37,525 nt of DNA, from contig JAJZJL010000035.1 in the NCBI GenBank assembly GCA_021810145.1, positions 1 to 37,525 of the forward strand, given 5' to 3'. This stretch comes from Planctomycetota bacterium. Its GTDB lineage: Bacteria; Planctomycetota; Phycisphaerae; WQYP01. Each line of letters begins with the position of its first letter. The stretch's first letter is position 1. Positions 25,304-33,520 of the stretch are shown here, piece after piece. Below the pieces are notes generated by a model. That model was not told the origin of the DNA. It worked only from the letters and a program-made list of their open reading frames with translations, and did not search any database. The translations under genes and the position numbers were made by a program.

Positions 25304-26266
25304 TTATGCGCCGCTGCTGATCGGCGGCGGTGCCGGCGCTTCCGGCTTACCGCGTGAAAGTATCCGCTGAAACAATGCCTTGATGGGAGGAAAAAATGCG
25401 TACCAATATATGCCCAGCAGCGCGGTGAGTTGTGGCTGCCAGAAAAACAGCAGGACCAGAAGTACCAGCCGCACCACATAGGAAAAGGGCCGACGACCGC
25501 GCAGATATTGATTGATCAGATGCGGGTATTCGATTCTGCTGACCATTAAAGCCGAAAGCGCCAGTAAAATCACCGGCATCAGATACGGAAAGGCCGTGCC
25601 CACGCCGGATTGCACAAATTCCGGAACATGAAACGGCAGAAAGTGCGAGGCATTGGGGCGCAGAGCCTCAAAGAAAATCACCGTAGCCCCCGCCACACCG
25701 GCCGCCGCGGGCGATGGCAAACCGCGGAATATTAAATGTGATTCCATGCTGTGCGCGTTATGGGCATTAAATCGCGCCAGCCGCAACGCCGTGCACGCCA
25801 CATATATCGCCGCGATCATCCAGAAAAAGCGCCCGTCAACATTTTGCGCCAGAGGATTAATTAATTCTCCTCCCCTGACCGCCAGCAATCGGGCGATAAT
25901 TTTCAGGCTTAAAAACGCCGGAACTATGCCAAAGCTCACCACATCCGCCAGCGAATCAAGCTCGGCTCCAAAATCGCTTGTGGCTCTGGTTAACCGGGCC
26001 ATGCTGCCGTCGAGCATGTCGAAAATCATGGCCCCGAAAATCAGATAACCCGCAATGGTAAAAGCACCGCTTTTATCCGCCGTTCCCACAACCGGTAACG
26101 ACGCATACCAGATCGCTGAAAAGCCGCACAATAAATTACCCAGCGTCATTAACGTGGGCAGCACGGAAATCCGCCGCCGCAGCCTCCCGCGAATAGGCTC
26201 CTTCCGCAACCAACGTGGATCACGATAACGCATGGCCGGCCGATCTGATTTATCTGTACGCAACAT
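25304..26266 (-). CDS. pssA: CDP-diacylglycerol-serine O-phosphatidyltransferase
   Basis: The enzyme makes phosphatidylserine, the precursor of phosphatidylethanolamine, from CDP-diacylglycerol and serine in the inner membrane. The CDP-alcohol phosphotransferase motif is complete: DGSMARLTRATSDFGAELDSLAD, read as D-G-x2-A-R-x8-G-x3-D-x3-D. About eight membrane segments follow the N-terminal SVLPTLMTLGNLLCGFSAIW. The end is a charged, Pro-rich tail. The start is uncertain: the frame is open to a GTG at 26302, with ATGs at 26266 and 26233. I chose 26266. It is divergent from the phage-like gene group at 26342. The distinction from other CDP-alcohol transferases rests on overall similarity to bacterial PssA. 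Confidence 0.85.
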   Translation of the reverse strand: MLRTDKSDRPAMRYRDPRWLRKEPIRGRLRRRISVLPTLMTLGNLLCGFSAIWYASLPVVGTADKSGAFTIAGYLIFGAMIFDMLDGSMARLTRATSDFGAELDSLADVVSFGIVPAFLSLKIIARLLAVRGGELINPLAQNVDGRFFWMIAAIYVACTALRLARFNAHNAHSMESHLIFRGLPSPAAAGVAGATVIFFEALRPNASHFLPFHVPEFVQSGVGTAFPYLMPVILLALSALMVSRIEYPHLINQYLRGRRPFSYVVRLVLLVLLFFWQPQLTALLGIYWYAFFPPIKALFQRILSRGKPEAPAPPPISSGA

Positions 26267-26341
26267 TCCTGAACCAATAATACCGTATTGCCCCCCCTCC
26301 ACGCCACCTTATCCGATTATTCCTCCGCCTATAGCCCGGCC

Positions 26342-27133
26342 ATGACTATAAGCATCAAGGAAGATCTTCTGTTATCCCAACCGCTGGAATGGTCCGCCAC
26401 GGGTTACCACATCATCCGTAAATTTCAGGTGACAGGTTTATCGGAATACTCCCCCACCCAGCGCCCCATTATGGCGGTTACAGCCACAGATTCTCTCACC
26501 GGTTTTGTCATTCCAGCCATTGGCTCCCAGCATCCCGATCAGCCCAATGCGGTGGTGCGAAACATCAAAACGCAATGTCAGGGATATGATTGCTTTGATG
26601 TGTTTTGTGAATATCAATGGGATGCCTATCCCACCAATTATCTCAAAAGTTTTAATGCCGGACTGGTGCAGGTGCTGCGGCATTATGATGCCAATAACAA
26701 CCTTGCCACAGTCACCTACACTCCTGCCGGCGGTACGGCGCAAAGCGAAGTGGCGGATCTGCATCGCCTGATTCTCAATGCCACCATCAGTTTTCACTTC
26801 CTGCAAACCGCCGACCCGGAAACCCTCACGCTTTCCTATGCCGGACTGGTTAACAGCGTTACCTGGCGGAATTATCCGCCACGCACTTGGTTGTGCCTGC
26901 CCATCACCGGCAGCACTCAGGATGGCGTTTGGTATCGCAATACCTACTGCTTCGCGTACAACCCGGAAACATGGGATCAATATGCGGTGTTCAAAAATGT
27001 TGATGGGTCCATTCCCCCGGATATTGCCGGAACCATTGTTACCGATGGTTCCGCCACCAGCGGCAATGGTTGGAGCCGCTTTATTGTCTTCGGCCAGACC
27101 GATTTTAATACCGCGTTTCCATTGATTACCTGA
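26342..27133 (+). CDS. Unrecognised protein, first of a phage-structural-looking group
   Basis: From the ATG at 26342 it has 263 residues (a TTG at 26288 would add 18). It is beta-rich with many Asn, Thr, Tyr and Trp (DCFDVFCEYQWDAYPTNYLK, DGVWYRNTYCFAYNPETWDQ), without signal peptide or membrane segment. The style is that of phage tail or base-plate proteins, but I recognise no family. Four more ORFs follow in the same direction. The strand switches from pssA just upstream, which would fit an inserted module. No good ribosome binding site is visible. Confidence 0.65.
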   Translation: MTISIKEDLLLSQPLEWSATGYHIIRKFQVTGLSEYSPTQRPIMAVTATDSLTGFVIPAIGSQHPDQPNAVVRNIKTQCQGYDCFDVFCEYQWDAYPTNYLKSFNAGLVQVLRHYDANNNLATVTYTPAGGTAQSEVADLHRLILNATISFHFLQTADPETLTLSYAGLVNSVTWRNYPPRTWLCLPITGSTQDGVWYRNTYCFAYNPETWDQYAVFKNVDGSIPPDIAGTIVTDGSATSGNGWSRFIVFGQTDFNTAFPLIT

Positions 27134-27146
27134 TCGGAATAATTCC

Positions 27147-27869
27147 ATGCAACCCGCTTTACCCCAGTGGTCGGCACATCATGAGCCGTGGCAAACCATT
27201 GCCCGGCAGATCAATCGCATCGTCGATGCGGTCAATACCGATGCGTCGCTGATCGCCGACGGCGGATTAAATACGCACCGCATTTACAGCGCCGGCAGCG
27301 CGATCAGCGGGCCGCCAAGATTCCGGGGATATCCCATGGTGGTGGTACAGATTACCGCGGCGGATGCCGGCGGCGGAAAATATGCGGGGCATCTGTTTTC
27401 CGGAAATTCCACCGCCGCTGCGGGCACCGATATATCGATGCCCGAAGGCCTGAGCGATTCCCGCAATGTCAATGCGCTGATAGTGAACATCCCGGAAACT
27501 TCCGCCGGCCATCGGCTGTTGTCGGGAAGTTTTCATATCGGCCTGAAAGCCGGCATGACCGCGGAATCGCCACCGCGAATGATTGTGCTTATTGATTCAC
27601 CCGGCCCGGTATTGTTCCCTGTGCGTATTAATAAGGACGGCGGCGCGGACGGCACGCAAAGTTCGCCGGCCACATGGACATATACCGTAACGTCCATTGA
27701 TGGCCTGATCACCTGGGGAACACAGCAGCCTCTGGCCCGTCCGCGCCCCAACGGTTCGATGCTGCCGCAGACCGGATCACCGGCTTTCGCACTGGCGTTT
27801 GTGGATGCCGCGGGCATTCTCCGCCTCTGGGATGCCGGAGAAATCCAGAATACCACGGCGTGCACCTGA
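27147..27869 (+). CDS. Unrecognised protein, second of the phage-like group
   Basis: It starts 13 bp after the previous stop and has 240 residues. A helical N-terminus (WQTIARQINRIVDAVNTDAS) is followed by a Gly/Ala/Ser-rich beta part (YPMVVVQITAADAGGGKYAG) and a Pro/Asn-rich end. The INRIVDAVN opening and the strand-rich body recall tail-fibre or tail-tip proteins of environmental phages. No motif supports a function. It is probably co-transcribed with the gene before it. Confidence 0.65.
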   Translation: MQPALPQWSAHHEPWQTIARQINRIVDAVNTDASLIADGGLNTHRIYSAGSAISGPPRFRGYPMVVVQITAADAGGGKYAGHLFSGNSTAAAGTDISMPEGLSDSRNVNALIVNIPETSAGHRLLSGSFHIGLKAGMTAESPPRMIVLIDSPGPVLFPVRINKDGGADGTQSSPATWTYTVTSIDGLITWGTQQPLARPRPNGSMLPQTGSPAFALAFVDAAGILRLWDAGEIQNTTACT

Positions 27870-28012
27870 CGCAGGTAACAGGTGACAGATCGCAGGTTAC
27901 AGTTTTAACACGCGCCTTCCACTGTAACATGTTCCTTGCGGTACAGCAGAAATTGAAAGCGCAGCTTCCTTATTCTTCTAACTCCTGACTCCTGAATTCC
28001 GGGTGCTGAAAC

Positions 28013-28567
28013 ATGTCCGGCAATCTTTTACAACTCAACTCCGCGGGGCAGGTGGTGCTGGCCAAAGGCGGTGAAGGCACACCCGGCACCGCCGGCAGTG
28101 TTGTGCTGCAGTCAACGGCGCAGAGCTGCTGTTGCGGCTCGTCCGCATATACCAATCCGTGCCTCAATGCGCCAAGCAGCCTGGCGATTGTCAACTACAC
28201 CGACAGCTATTTCACCGCCTGTACGGATGCCACCGCCGCGGTAACGGGTGATTGTGTATGGGACGGGGTTTTTGATTATTTTGATCCGCAAACCTGCGCG
28301 TATTCCAACCGCTACTGCTTTGACGGCAACGGCTGCTTTGATTGCAGCTACAATGGCCACCGCATGTGGGAATTTCAGCCGCCCGGTATTTCCAGCGTCT
28401 GGTACAACAGCACCAGTAAAACATTTTTTATGCAGATTACAGGTCAGAACGGACCGAATTCCGGCGAAATCGTCTGGCAGGGCAGCAAAACTGGCGGACC
28501 GGGTTTCAGCGGAATTTATACCCGTACCGGCGGCTGCGATTCGCGCAACAGCGTGGAGATTGGATGA
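28013..28567 (+). CDS. Cys-rich protein with phage-like N-terminus, third of the group
   Basis: The 184-residue protein begins SGNLLQLNSAGQVVLAKGGEG, an opening style I associate with structural proteins of planctomycete prophages (from memory, not checked). It then has a CCCGSS cluster and more paired cysteines (NRYCFDGNGCFDCSYNGH, TACTDAT, GGCDSRN). Many aromatic and Asn residues indicate an exposed beta fold held by disulphides or metal. It lies 143 bp after the previous gene. That gap holds simple repeats of the CTCCTGACTCCTGAATTC type. Its stop overlaps the start of a tiny ORF. Confidence 0.6.
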   Translation: MSGNLLQLNSAGQVVLAKGGEGTPGTAGSVVLQSTAQSCCCGSSAYTNPCLNAPSSLAIVNYTDSYFTACTDATAAVTGDCVWDGVFDYFDPQTCAYSNRYCFDGNGCFDCSYNGHRMWEFQPPGISSVWYNSTSKTFFMQITGQNGPNSGEIVWQGSKTGGPGFSGIYTRTGGCDSRNSVEIG

Positions 28568-28671
28568 GATTTCAGCCATTACGTATTGTGCATGATGCAA
28601 CGGCGTTTCCACGCGGAATCACAAAGCAACGGCTGTTCATCCGCTTTGAATGGCCGGAAAAGCAGTTTTAG
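28564..28671 (+). CDS. Possible 35-residue peptide, translationally coupled
   Basis: The ATG at 28564 overlaps the TGA of the preceding gene (ATGA). The frame is open to TAG at 28669-28671 and encodes a basic peptide with FPRGITKQRLFIRFEW. Stop-start overlap is the main argument; I recognise no relative. An open frame on the opposite strand (28668-28865) shows no better support. Confidence 0.35.
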   Translation: MRFQPLRIVHDATAFPRGITKQRLFIRFEWPEKQF

Positions 28672-28903
28672 AATCTGAATTTAACAGGCAGGTAACCCTC
28701 CGCGTTGTCGCGGCGCTCACAAAAGTAATTGCGCCGGGCCGCAAGTTGGGGTGCATACATTGCAGATGACAAATCAAGATCCCGAACAGCAATGCGGTAT
28801 TGTCCGTCAATGCCGAAATCAATCCCCCCCCCATCATGACCATTAACACCCAATACTGATAACACTGATAATACTGTTAATACTGCCCTCCCCGGAGTCT
28901 CTC

Positions 28904-29188
28904 ATGCCAAAGAATCCAAATCCGTGCCGGCACTGGATCAATTGTGGTGTCATCGGCGGCGGGTGTTGCCGGCTGGGTCGCTACGGCGGCAAGCCGAGCC
29001 TTGGCACCTGCCGCGTCTGCCCGCATTATCTTGGTCTTCCGCGCGGCCTGGGGGACATCGTGCACCTGTTCGCCAATCCCATCGCCCAAATACTCAATAC
29101 GGTATTGCACCGCAAGGGGAAAAAGAAAATCGGCGCACATTGCCGCTGCGCCCAGCGCCGTCGCGAATGGAATATGTTGCATCGTTGA
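28904..29188 (+). CDS. Cys-rich protein with terminal RRREWN motif, last of the phage-like group
   Basis: This 94-residue protein has a CxxC-type cysteine arrangement in its first half (CRHWINCGVIGGGCC, CRVCPHY). A helical part follows (GLGDIVHLFANPIAQILN), and the end is AHCRCAQRRREWNML. A GGAG ribosome binding site is 7 bp before the ATG. The pattern of a GLGD helix followed by a CxxR-RRxxxN tail recurs, as far as I remember, in phage-borne proteins of planctomycetes and other environmental bacteria. The cysteines suggest zinc binding. The function is unknown. It closes the group and is followed by the glycosidase on the other strand. Confidence 0.6.
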   Translation: MPKNPNPCRHWINCGVIGGGCCRLGRYGGKPSLGTCRVCPHYLGLPRGLGDIVHLFANPIAQILNTVLHRKGKKKIGAHCRCAQRRREWNMLHR

Positions 29189-29328
29189 GGAAGTGCCGCT
29201 GATCTGCCCAGGTGGTCGCCGGTACTCGTCTCCATGCAATGCCCCGCCGGGACCACCGGTAAAGGGGACAGATGCCATGAGAACCGGCGGCTTGCCCCCC
29301 GGGGCCGATTGCGCATCAGATGATCCGC

Positions 29329-30516
29329 TTACGGCCGCAGGGTTACGGGCATTCCAATTGATTCTGGAATCATTCGGGCCCAGTGCGGCCAGGCTTTACG
29401 TTCGGTGGCTTGAAAATGCATATCGCCGGAAATTGCCCGCGCATCGGCCAGACTCCAGACAGCGCCATCTTCATGGAACACGCCATTGAGGGTGCCTTTG
29501 CGCCGCTGGGCCAGCAGCCAGGCCGGCTTGAGCATGAGACTCCAGAAAAAATTTCCCACCGGCCGGCTGCGGATCAGCGGTGCCATGGAAGCGTAATCGG
29601 GTTCCCATTCGGTACCCGTGAGTTGCTTATGGCCCCAGCCCGATTCACCGGTGCGAATGCGTTGCCATTCCGTAAGCCAGATCGGCTTCTTCAGCGTTCT
29701 CTGCATCGCGAGAACCCGATGCAGTGTATGCTTTACCGCCGCCGCCGATGGAGGAAAATCCGGATGCGTTTGCAGAATATCCGCACCGGCATGAATAAAT
29801 GCCATGCTCTGGTGGATATTGGCTCCGCCAATGGATAATCTCACCACTCCGCGATGTTTGGCCGCGCGGCGCATCATCGCTTCAGCGAAGCGATGGCGTG
29901 CCGCGCCCCACGGTTCATTCTGCACTTCAATTGCCAGAAGTTGCCGGTGGTTGCGGAAATGCTCCATGAACCACTCCAGATATTTCAGCGGCCCGTGCCA
30001 CAGCGCGGGCTTCATGACAATGTGCCCCGCGGGCGACAGCACATCGGACGCGGTTAAGGGGTGGGTATTGCGGATATTCGCCGCGGTTGGTTCCACGCCA
30101 TCGCCTTCAAAAAGTACCGGCATAACCTTGATGCCCGCGGCATTGCACTGCTGCAGGAAATGAGAAAATCGCTGCCGCAATGCAGCTTCATCCGCCAGCC
30201 AGAATTCATAACTCAACCAGACACGCAGCGCATTTAGCCGCAGGCTCTGTGCATAGCCCAAATCGCGCCCAATGATCTTTGGATCGTAATGTTCCCACAT
30301 CTGATAAGCATTCCACGCCCGGGCGGGAATATAGATCGCCCCGCGCGGAAATGTTGACTCCGCCGCACGCGTTGCGCCAACTGGCGCATCACCGTGCGCT
30401 GCAGCCGCCATTACAGTTGAAACCAACGCCGTCGCCGGACCCGCGGCCGCCAGCAAGGCGGATGTGTGCCGCAGAAATCCTCTGCGATCAAGCAAAGAAT
30501 GTGTTTTGTTTATCAT
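29329..30516 (-). CDS. Tat-exported glycoside hydrolase, GH5-like (clan A)
   Basis: The N-terminus has a twin-arginine signal (SLLDRRGFLRHTSALLAAAG) followed by an Ala-rich hydrophobic stretch. The mature part has the (beta/alpha)8 features of clan A hydrolases: NALRVWLSYEFW, AGIKVMPVLFEGD, and LLAIEVQNEPWG with the acid/base Glu near residue 201. The nucleophile is probably the Glu of PIWLTEWQ near 283, and FFWSLMLKPAW gives the last conserved strand. It should cut a beta-linked plant- or algal-type polysaccharide in the periplasm or outside. The substrate is not clear. Start codons at 30543, 30528 and 30516 are all possible; the last is nearest the Tat motif. The C-terminal 50 codons are antisense to a doubtful ORF at 29277-29489. 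Confidence 0.82.
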   Translation of the reverse strand: MINKTHSLLDRRGFLRHTSALLAAAGPATALVSTVMAAAAHGDAPVGATRAAESTFPRGAIYIPARAWNAYQMWEHYDPKIIGRDLGYAQSLRLNALRVWLSYEFWLADEAALRQRFSHFLQQCNAAGIKVMPVLFEGDGVEPTAANIRNTHPLTASDVLSPAGHIVMKPALWHGPLKYLEWFMEHFRNHRQLLAIEVQNEPWGAARHRFAEAMMRRAAKHRGVVRLSIGGANIHQSMAFIHAGADILQTHPDFPPSAAAVKHTLHRVLAMQRTLKKPIWLTEWQRIRTGESGWGHKQLTGTEWEPDYASMAPLIRSRPVGNFFWSLMLKPAWLLAQRRKGTLNGVFHEDGAVWSLADARAISGDMHFQATERKAWPHWARMIPESIGMPVTLRP

Positions 30517-30786
30517 CGAATCCGGCATAGCCATTTTTCCCATGAAGTCATCTGATCCATTTCACCGATTGTCAACTTTGCTTTATACACCCAATCCCGC
30601 CAAAAAGTCCAGAAAGGTGCCGGGATATCTGGTTACGTCAGGCCGGATCATCTGAACAAATTCACCCTCGTTCACGCCCGCCTGACATTCCAACATCCCC
30701 TCCCCGGCCCCATCACAATCGAGGCCGGAAGGCATTGCGGCTTGGGCGTTCTGGCGGCGGTGGATGCGGAATAGCGCGGGAGTCAC
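30517..30786. other. Gap between glycosidase and REP element
   Basis: About 270 bp with no convincing gene. A minus-strand open frame (30583-30834), starting 14 bp past the end of the transposase gene and running through the REP hairpin, ends VNEGEFVQMIRPDVTRYPG and looks slightly protein-like, but it may be only a relic. Confidence 0.4.
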
Positions 30787-30811
30787 CGGCGGCATAATTG
30801 CCGCCGCTAAG
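30787..30811 (-). repeat. REP-type hairpin, copy 1
   Basis: CGGCGGCA and TGCCGCCG (30787-30806) surround TAAT, and CTAAG follows. On the minus strand it reads CTTAG and then the hairpin, the layout of REP elements with a short conserved tag before the stem. It lies 38 bp past the end of the transposase gene. Confidence 0.8.
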
Positions 30812-30848
30812 AAGGGTCGTTGTTTCGCACCCATGACCACGCCGCGGG

Positions 30849-31508
30849 TTATTTTCCCGGCATGATGAAATGCCACGGCTGCGGCTTCAATCCGGCCTTT
30901 TCCGGATTGAATTCGATATACCGTTTCGCCCGCAATAACTCCGACGGATGAATAAATACGCACCAATGACGGTGCGCCCACACCGATGGCATTCTACCGG
31001 CGGGTGTCACATGTCCCGCTAACGGATGGATGTGCTCATCATTGATCTGCTGCGTAGCGCGTGCTTTCAAATGACCCACCACATTTTCGGTCTTGCGGGA
31101 TTGGATATCCATGAGGATATGAACATGATCCGGCATAATCGCGCACGCATGAACGCGGTATTTATTTTCGTGTACGGCCTCGCCGAAGCCTCGCGCCACC
31201 GAGCGGGCCTGAATTCCGCTGAATTTAACCGGCGGGTATTTGAGCGCCGCCTTCGCCGCATTCCGCAATGCGCGGTCATGCTGCACACCCGCCACGGACC
31301 GGAGGATTTTCCCATTGCCTGTCGCCGGGCCGCCGGCCGCATAAATTTCCGGTGATCGGACGAATCGCGACCATGACCCGCGCGGGTCATTGGGCAACCA
31401 GAATCCGTATGTGCAAAAAATAAAATGCCATGCGATAATGGGTTCTTCCGGCAATGCCATGGGTTCTGCCTTCACTGTTGCCGCAGCGGTCACATCGACG
31501 GCCCCCAT
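30849..31508 (-). mobile_element. REP-associated tyrosine transposase (RAYT, IS200-like Y1)
   Basis: The coding frame gives 219 residues of a Y1_Tnp domain protein, a single-strand DNA transposase. It starts around EEPIIAWHFIFCTYGFWLPNDPRGSWS, typical for planctomycete members. The HUH motif PDHVHIL is at residues 126-132 with H128 and H130. The catalytic tyrosine is Y197 in RAKRYIEFNPEKAGL. The ATG at 31460 gives a shorter start that also fits the family. No frameshift is visible, so it may still be active. It lies between REP-type hairpins at 30787 and 31580 with a degenerate one at 31532, which is the hallmark of a RAYT with its own REP family. Confidence 0.88.
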
Positions 31509-31531
31509 GATGCCCCCCGCGCCCGCTGTGT

Positions 31532-31553
31532 CTTAGCGCCGAAATTTATTTCG
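31532..31553 (+). repeat. Degenerate, inverted REP hairpin
   Basis: On the minus strand CGAAAT and ATTTCG around AA form a perfect stem, and GCGCTAAG follows, so the CTAAG tag is kept while the stem has changed. It lies between the transposase start and REP copy 2, in the opposite orientation to the other copies. Confidence 0.5.
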
Positions 31554-31579
31554 CACGCGGTCGGTTCCACCACGCATCC

Positions 31580-31606
31580 ACCGGCGGCATAAATGCCGCC
31601 GCTAAG
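31580..31606 (-). repeat. REP-type hairpin, copy 2
   Basis: CGGCGGCAT and ATGCCGCCG surround AA, and CTAAG follows. It is the same as copy 1 except in the loop and in the same orientation. The two copies bracket the transposase gene. Confidence 0.8.
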
Positions 31607-31919
31607 ACTCGCCGATTTTACCGGGATTTTGGTCGCGTATCCAATCTTCCGCGTAACCCGTTATTTATCGGCCCCACCCATCCCATAACCGCAAAATATT
31701 TGGCATTACCTCAACACATGTTCTATTCTTGATATAGATATGCATTGTACGAACCTGTACCGCCCCCGGCTTTGCCGGAGGGTATTAACAGGCGCTGTGG
31801 AAACACGTAACGTTGCATGGCCATTTATCACAGGCCGACCAGCGCATTATCATTGATCCTGGTGCCGATGAACGGTCCGCGCGCGAAGCTGTAGCCGTAT
31901 TGGGTGAAAGTCTGCCAGC
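31607..31919. other. Gap with decayed sequence
   Basis: No gene can be supported. A CCGGC/GCCGG stem around TTT lies near 31775. A 68-codon open frame on the plus strand (31781-31987, QALWKHVTLHGHLSQ...) has no start codon and may be a relic. The preceding stretch is AT-rich with TTGATATAGATAT. Confidence 0.4.
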
Positions 31920-32208
31920 TCAATCAACAGCCATGCTTGCCGACATTGCATTTATCCTTTCCGCGACCCATGAGCCGCGGCCCCATTGAAGCAAGTCCAC
32001 CACAACCTTTACATTATCCGGTATCCTGCCGCGCCAGTGCGGAGAATACCGCAGGCTGGCAATGTTCGGATGCGCCAATCAATAGTGCGTCCAGTACAGA
32101 GCTTTTGCCGCAACCGTTGGGGCCAACCAGCACAACCAGCGGCGTTAAATCCGCCACGGATCCACTGTCGATGGCGCGGAAGTTTTGAATATCAATGCGC
32201 TGTATCAA
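31920..32208 (-). pseudogene. Frameshifted N-terminal relic of an AAA ATPase (RecF/OLD-like)
   Basis: On the minus strand a TTG start with GAGGAGG 8 bp upstream leads into IQNFRAIDSGSVADLTPLVV and the Walker A motif GPNGCGKSS. That frame stops at 32014. A one-base shift near 32025 continues as RIPDNVKVVVDLLQWGRGSW and runs to a stop at 31920. The rest of the ATPase is absent. Such ATPases often belong to defence or mobile elements. The relic shows that this locus has been eroding. Confidence 0.6.
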
Positions 32209-32377
32209 TCCGGCAACACCTCCTCATTCGAGTGACACCGGCCCGGACGGTCCAATGCCGGCTCACCCGTGACAGCACCATTTTCACCCCGTTATGGCGC
32301 GCGGTCAACCGGAATGGTGCCCGCCGCTTACGTGCTGCCGGCAGATTTGCCGCGCGCCGGCGGCTTATGCTAAGTGC

Positions 32378-33361
32378 TTACGACCGCTTCGCGATGAACT
32401 CCGCCACAATCGGTCCGATGCGGTCGGGGGCTTCTTCATGCGGTAAATGGGATAAATCGGGAAAGCTGTGGAATTCCGTGTGCGGCAGGGCCTGGCGTAA
32501 TCGCTCGCCAGTGCCGGCGGCTAATAATCGGTCCTGTTCTCCCCAAATTACCAGTACTTCCTGCGGCAACTTGCCGGCGTGCTGCACATAGTGCCGAACC
32601 TGCTGATCACGTTCCGGCAAGTGACAGATCAGATCCAGAAGCCGGCGGCGATTGGCCGCGGGTTTCATGTTCCGCTGATAGATGGCCACGAGTTCCTGGC
32701 TGGCAAGCGCGGGGTTCACATACCCGATGGTCGTTACCCCGCCAACGAGTTCATTTGCCGGGATAAAACGCATGATCAGCGGCCCGATGATCGGCACACG
32801 CACCCATTGATAGAACGACGGTAAATGCTGCGGAAAAATAGCCGGGTTAAACAGCACAATGCGATCAATGATTTTCGGAAAATCAACGGCCGCCATCAGG
32901 CTTAATCCACCACCGAGGCTTGAGCCGCCAATATGGATTTTCCGCAGGTCCAATGCGCGGGTAATCCGCATGATGGCATGGGCCAATACCCGCAGACTCA
33001 CACCGCCATCAGGCCAGAATCCACTGCGCTCAGCGGAAGTAAAGGAGGTGTAATCCACCAAAATTAAATCGCACACCGGCAACAAATGCCCGGCAATGCC
33101 GCGGAACGACGCCGGATGCAGGCCCATACCGTGCAAGAGCATCAGAATCGGTTTGGCACCGGGGGAGGATCGCAGAATTTTCAACGGCATATTCCAACCG
33201 CCGACATTGAGATAATAGGTCAGGCCGTTGGTCTTAAGCGGGTCGATATCAAAACGGAACTCGGCAAGCTTATGAACCGGCGAGTCAAAGGTAAAAAAGT
33301 GCATGGGCATCCGCTGGCCGGCCGGAATATTCACATTGCCTGATAAAGCACCATTCATCAT
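32378..33361 (-). CDS. Alpha/beta-hydrolase
   Basis: The protein has 327 residues with the alpha/beta-hydrolase fold. The oxyanion segment is LMLLHGMGLHPASF near residue 75. The nucleophile elbow is GGSSLGGG with Ser148, the acid is probably the Asp of IWGEQDRLL near 274, and the base is the His of LSHLPHEEAPDR near 302. No signal peptide is seen, so it is probably cytoplasmic. The substrate is unknown. A TATAAT on the minus strand at 33368-33373 lies right before the first ATG, so the message may be leaderless or start at the ATG at 33310. It is divergent from the sigma-like gene. Confidence 0.85.
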   Translation of the reverse strand: MMNGALSGNVNIPAGQRMPMHFFTFDSPVHKLAEFRFDIDPLKTNGLTYYLNVGGWNMPLKILRSSPGAKPILMLLHGMGLHPASFRGIAGHLLPVCDLILVDYTSFTSAERSGFWPDGGVSLRVLAHAIMRITRALDLRKIHIGGSSLGGGLSLMAAVDFPKIIDRIVLFNPAIFPQHLPSFYQWVRVPIIGPLIMRFIPANELVGGVTTIGYVNPALASQELVAIYQRNMKPAANRRRLLDLICHLPERDQQVRHYVQHAGKLPQEVLVIWGEQDRLLAAGTGERLRQALPHTEFHSFPDLSHLPHEEAPDRIGPIVAEFIAKRS

Positions 33362-33484
33362 GAATGATTATACACCGCCTGCGCGAAGAATTGAGTAACT
33401 TGCCGTCATTTAGCGGTTCCATATTTTCATGCACCAAGTTGTCACTCCCGTTTCGATTTAGAAAGTGCACGTTAGGTATTTGTT

Positions 33485-33493
33485 TGGTATACT
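33485..33493 (+). promoter_or_regulatory. Extended -10 promoter of the sigma-like gene
   Basis: TGGTATACT (TG, one base, then TATACT at 33488-33493) is an extended -10 element 27 bp before the ATG at 33521. No good -35 box is visible. Confidence 0.45.
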
Positions 33494-33520
33494 TCAGGCA
33501 ACTGAAAAAGGGAATGCATT

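Noticed and set aside
28668..28865. 65-codon minus-strand frame with a protein-like end (RRNYFCERRDNAEGYLPVKF)
   Set aside because: No ribosome binding site and it lies between plus-strand genes of one group; kept only as a remark.
28944..29489. 181-codon plus-strand frame, with a shorter version from 29277 that has an AGGGG site upstream
   Set aside because: It overlaps the Cys-rich gene in another frame and runs antisense into the end of the glycosidase. The part from 29277 looks a little protein-like (LTAAGLRAFQLILESFG), but the overlap of about 160 bp with a good gene argues against it.
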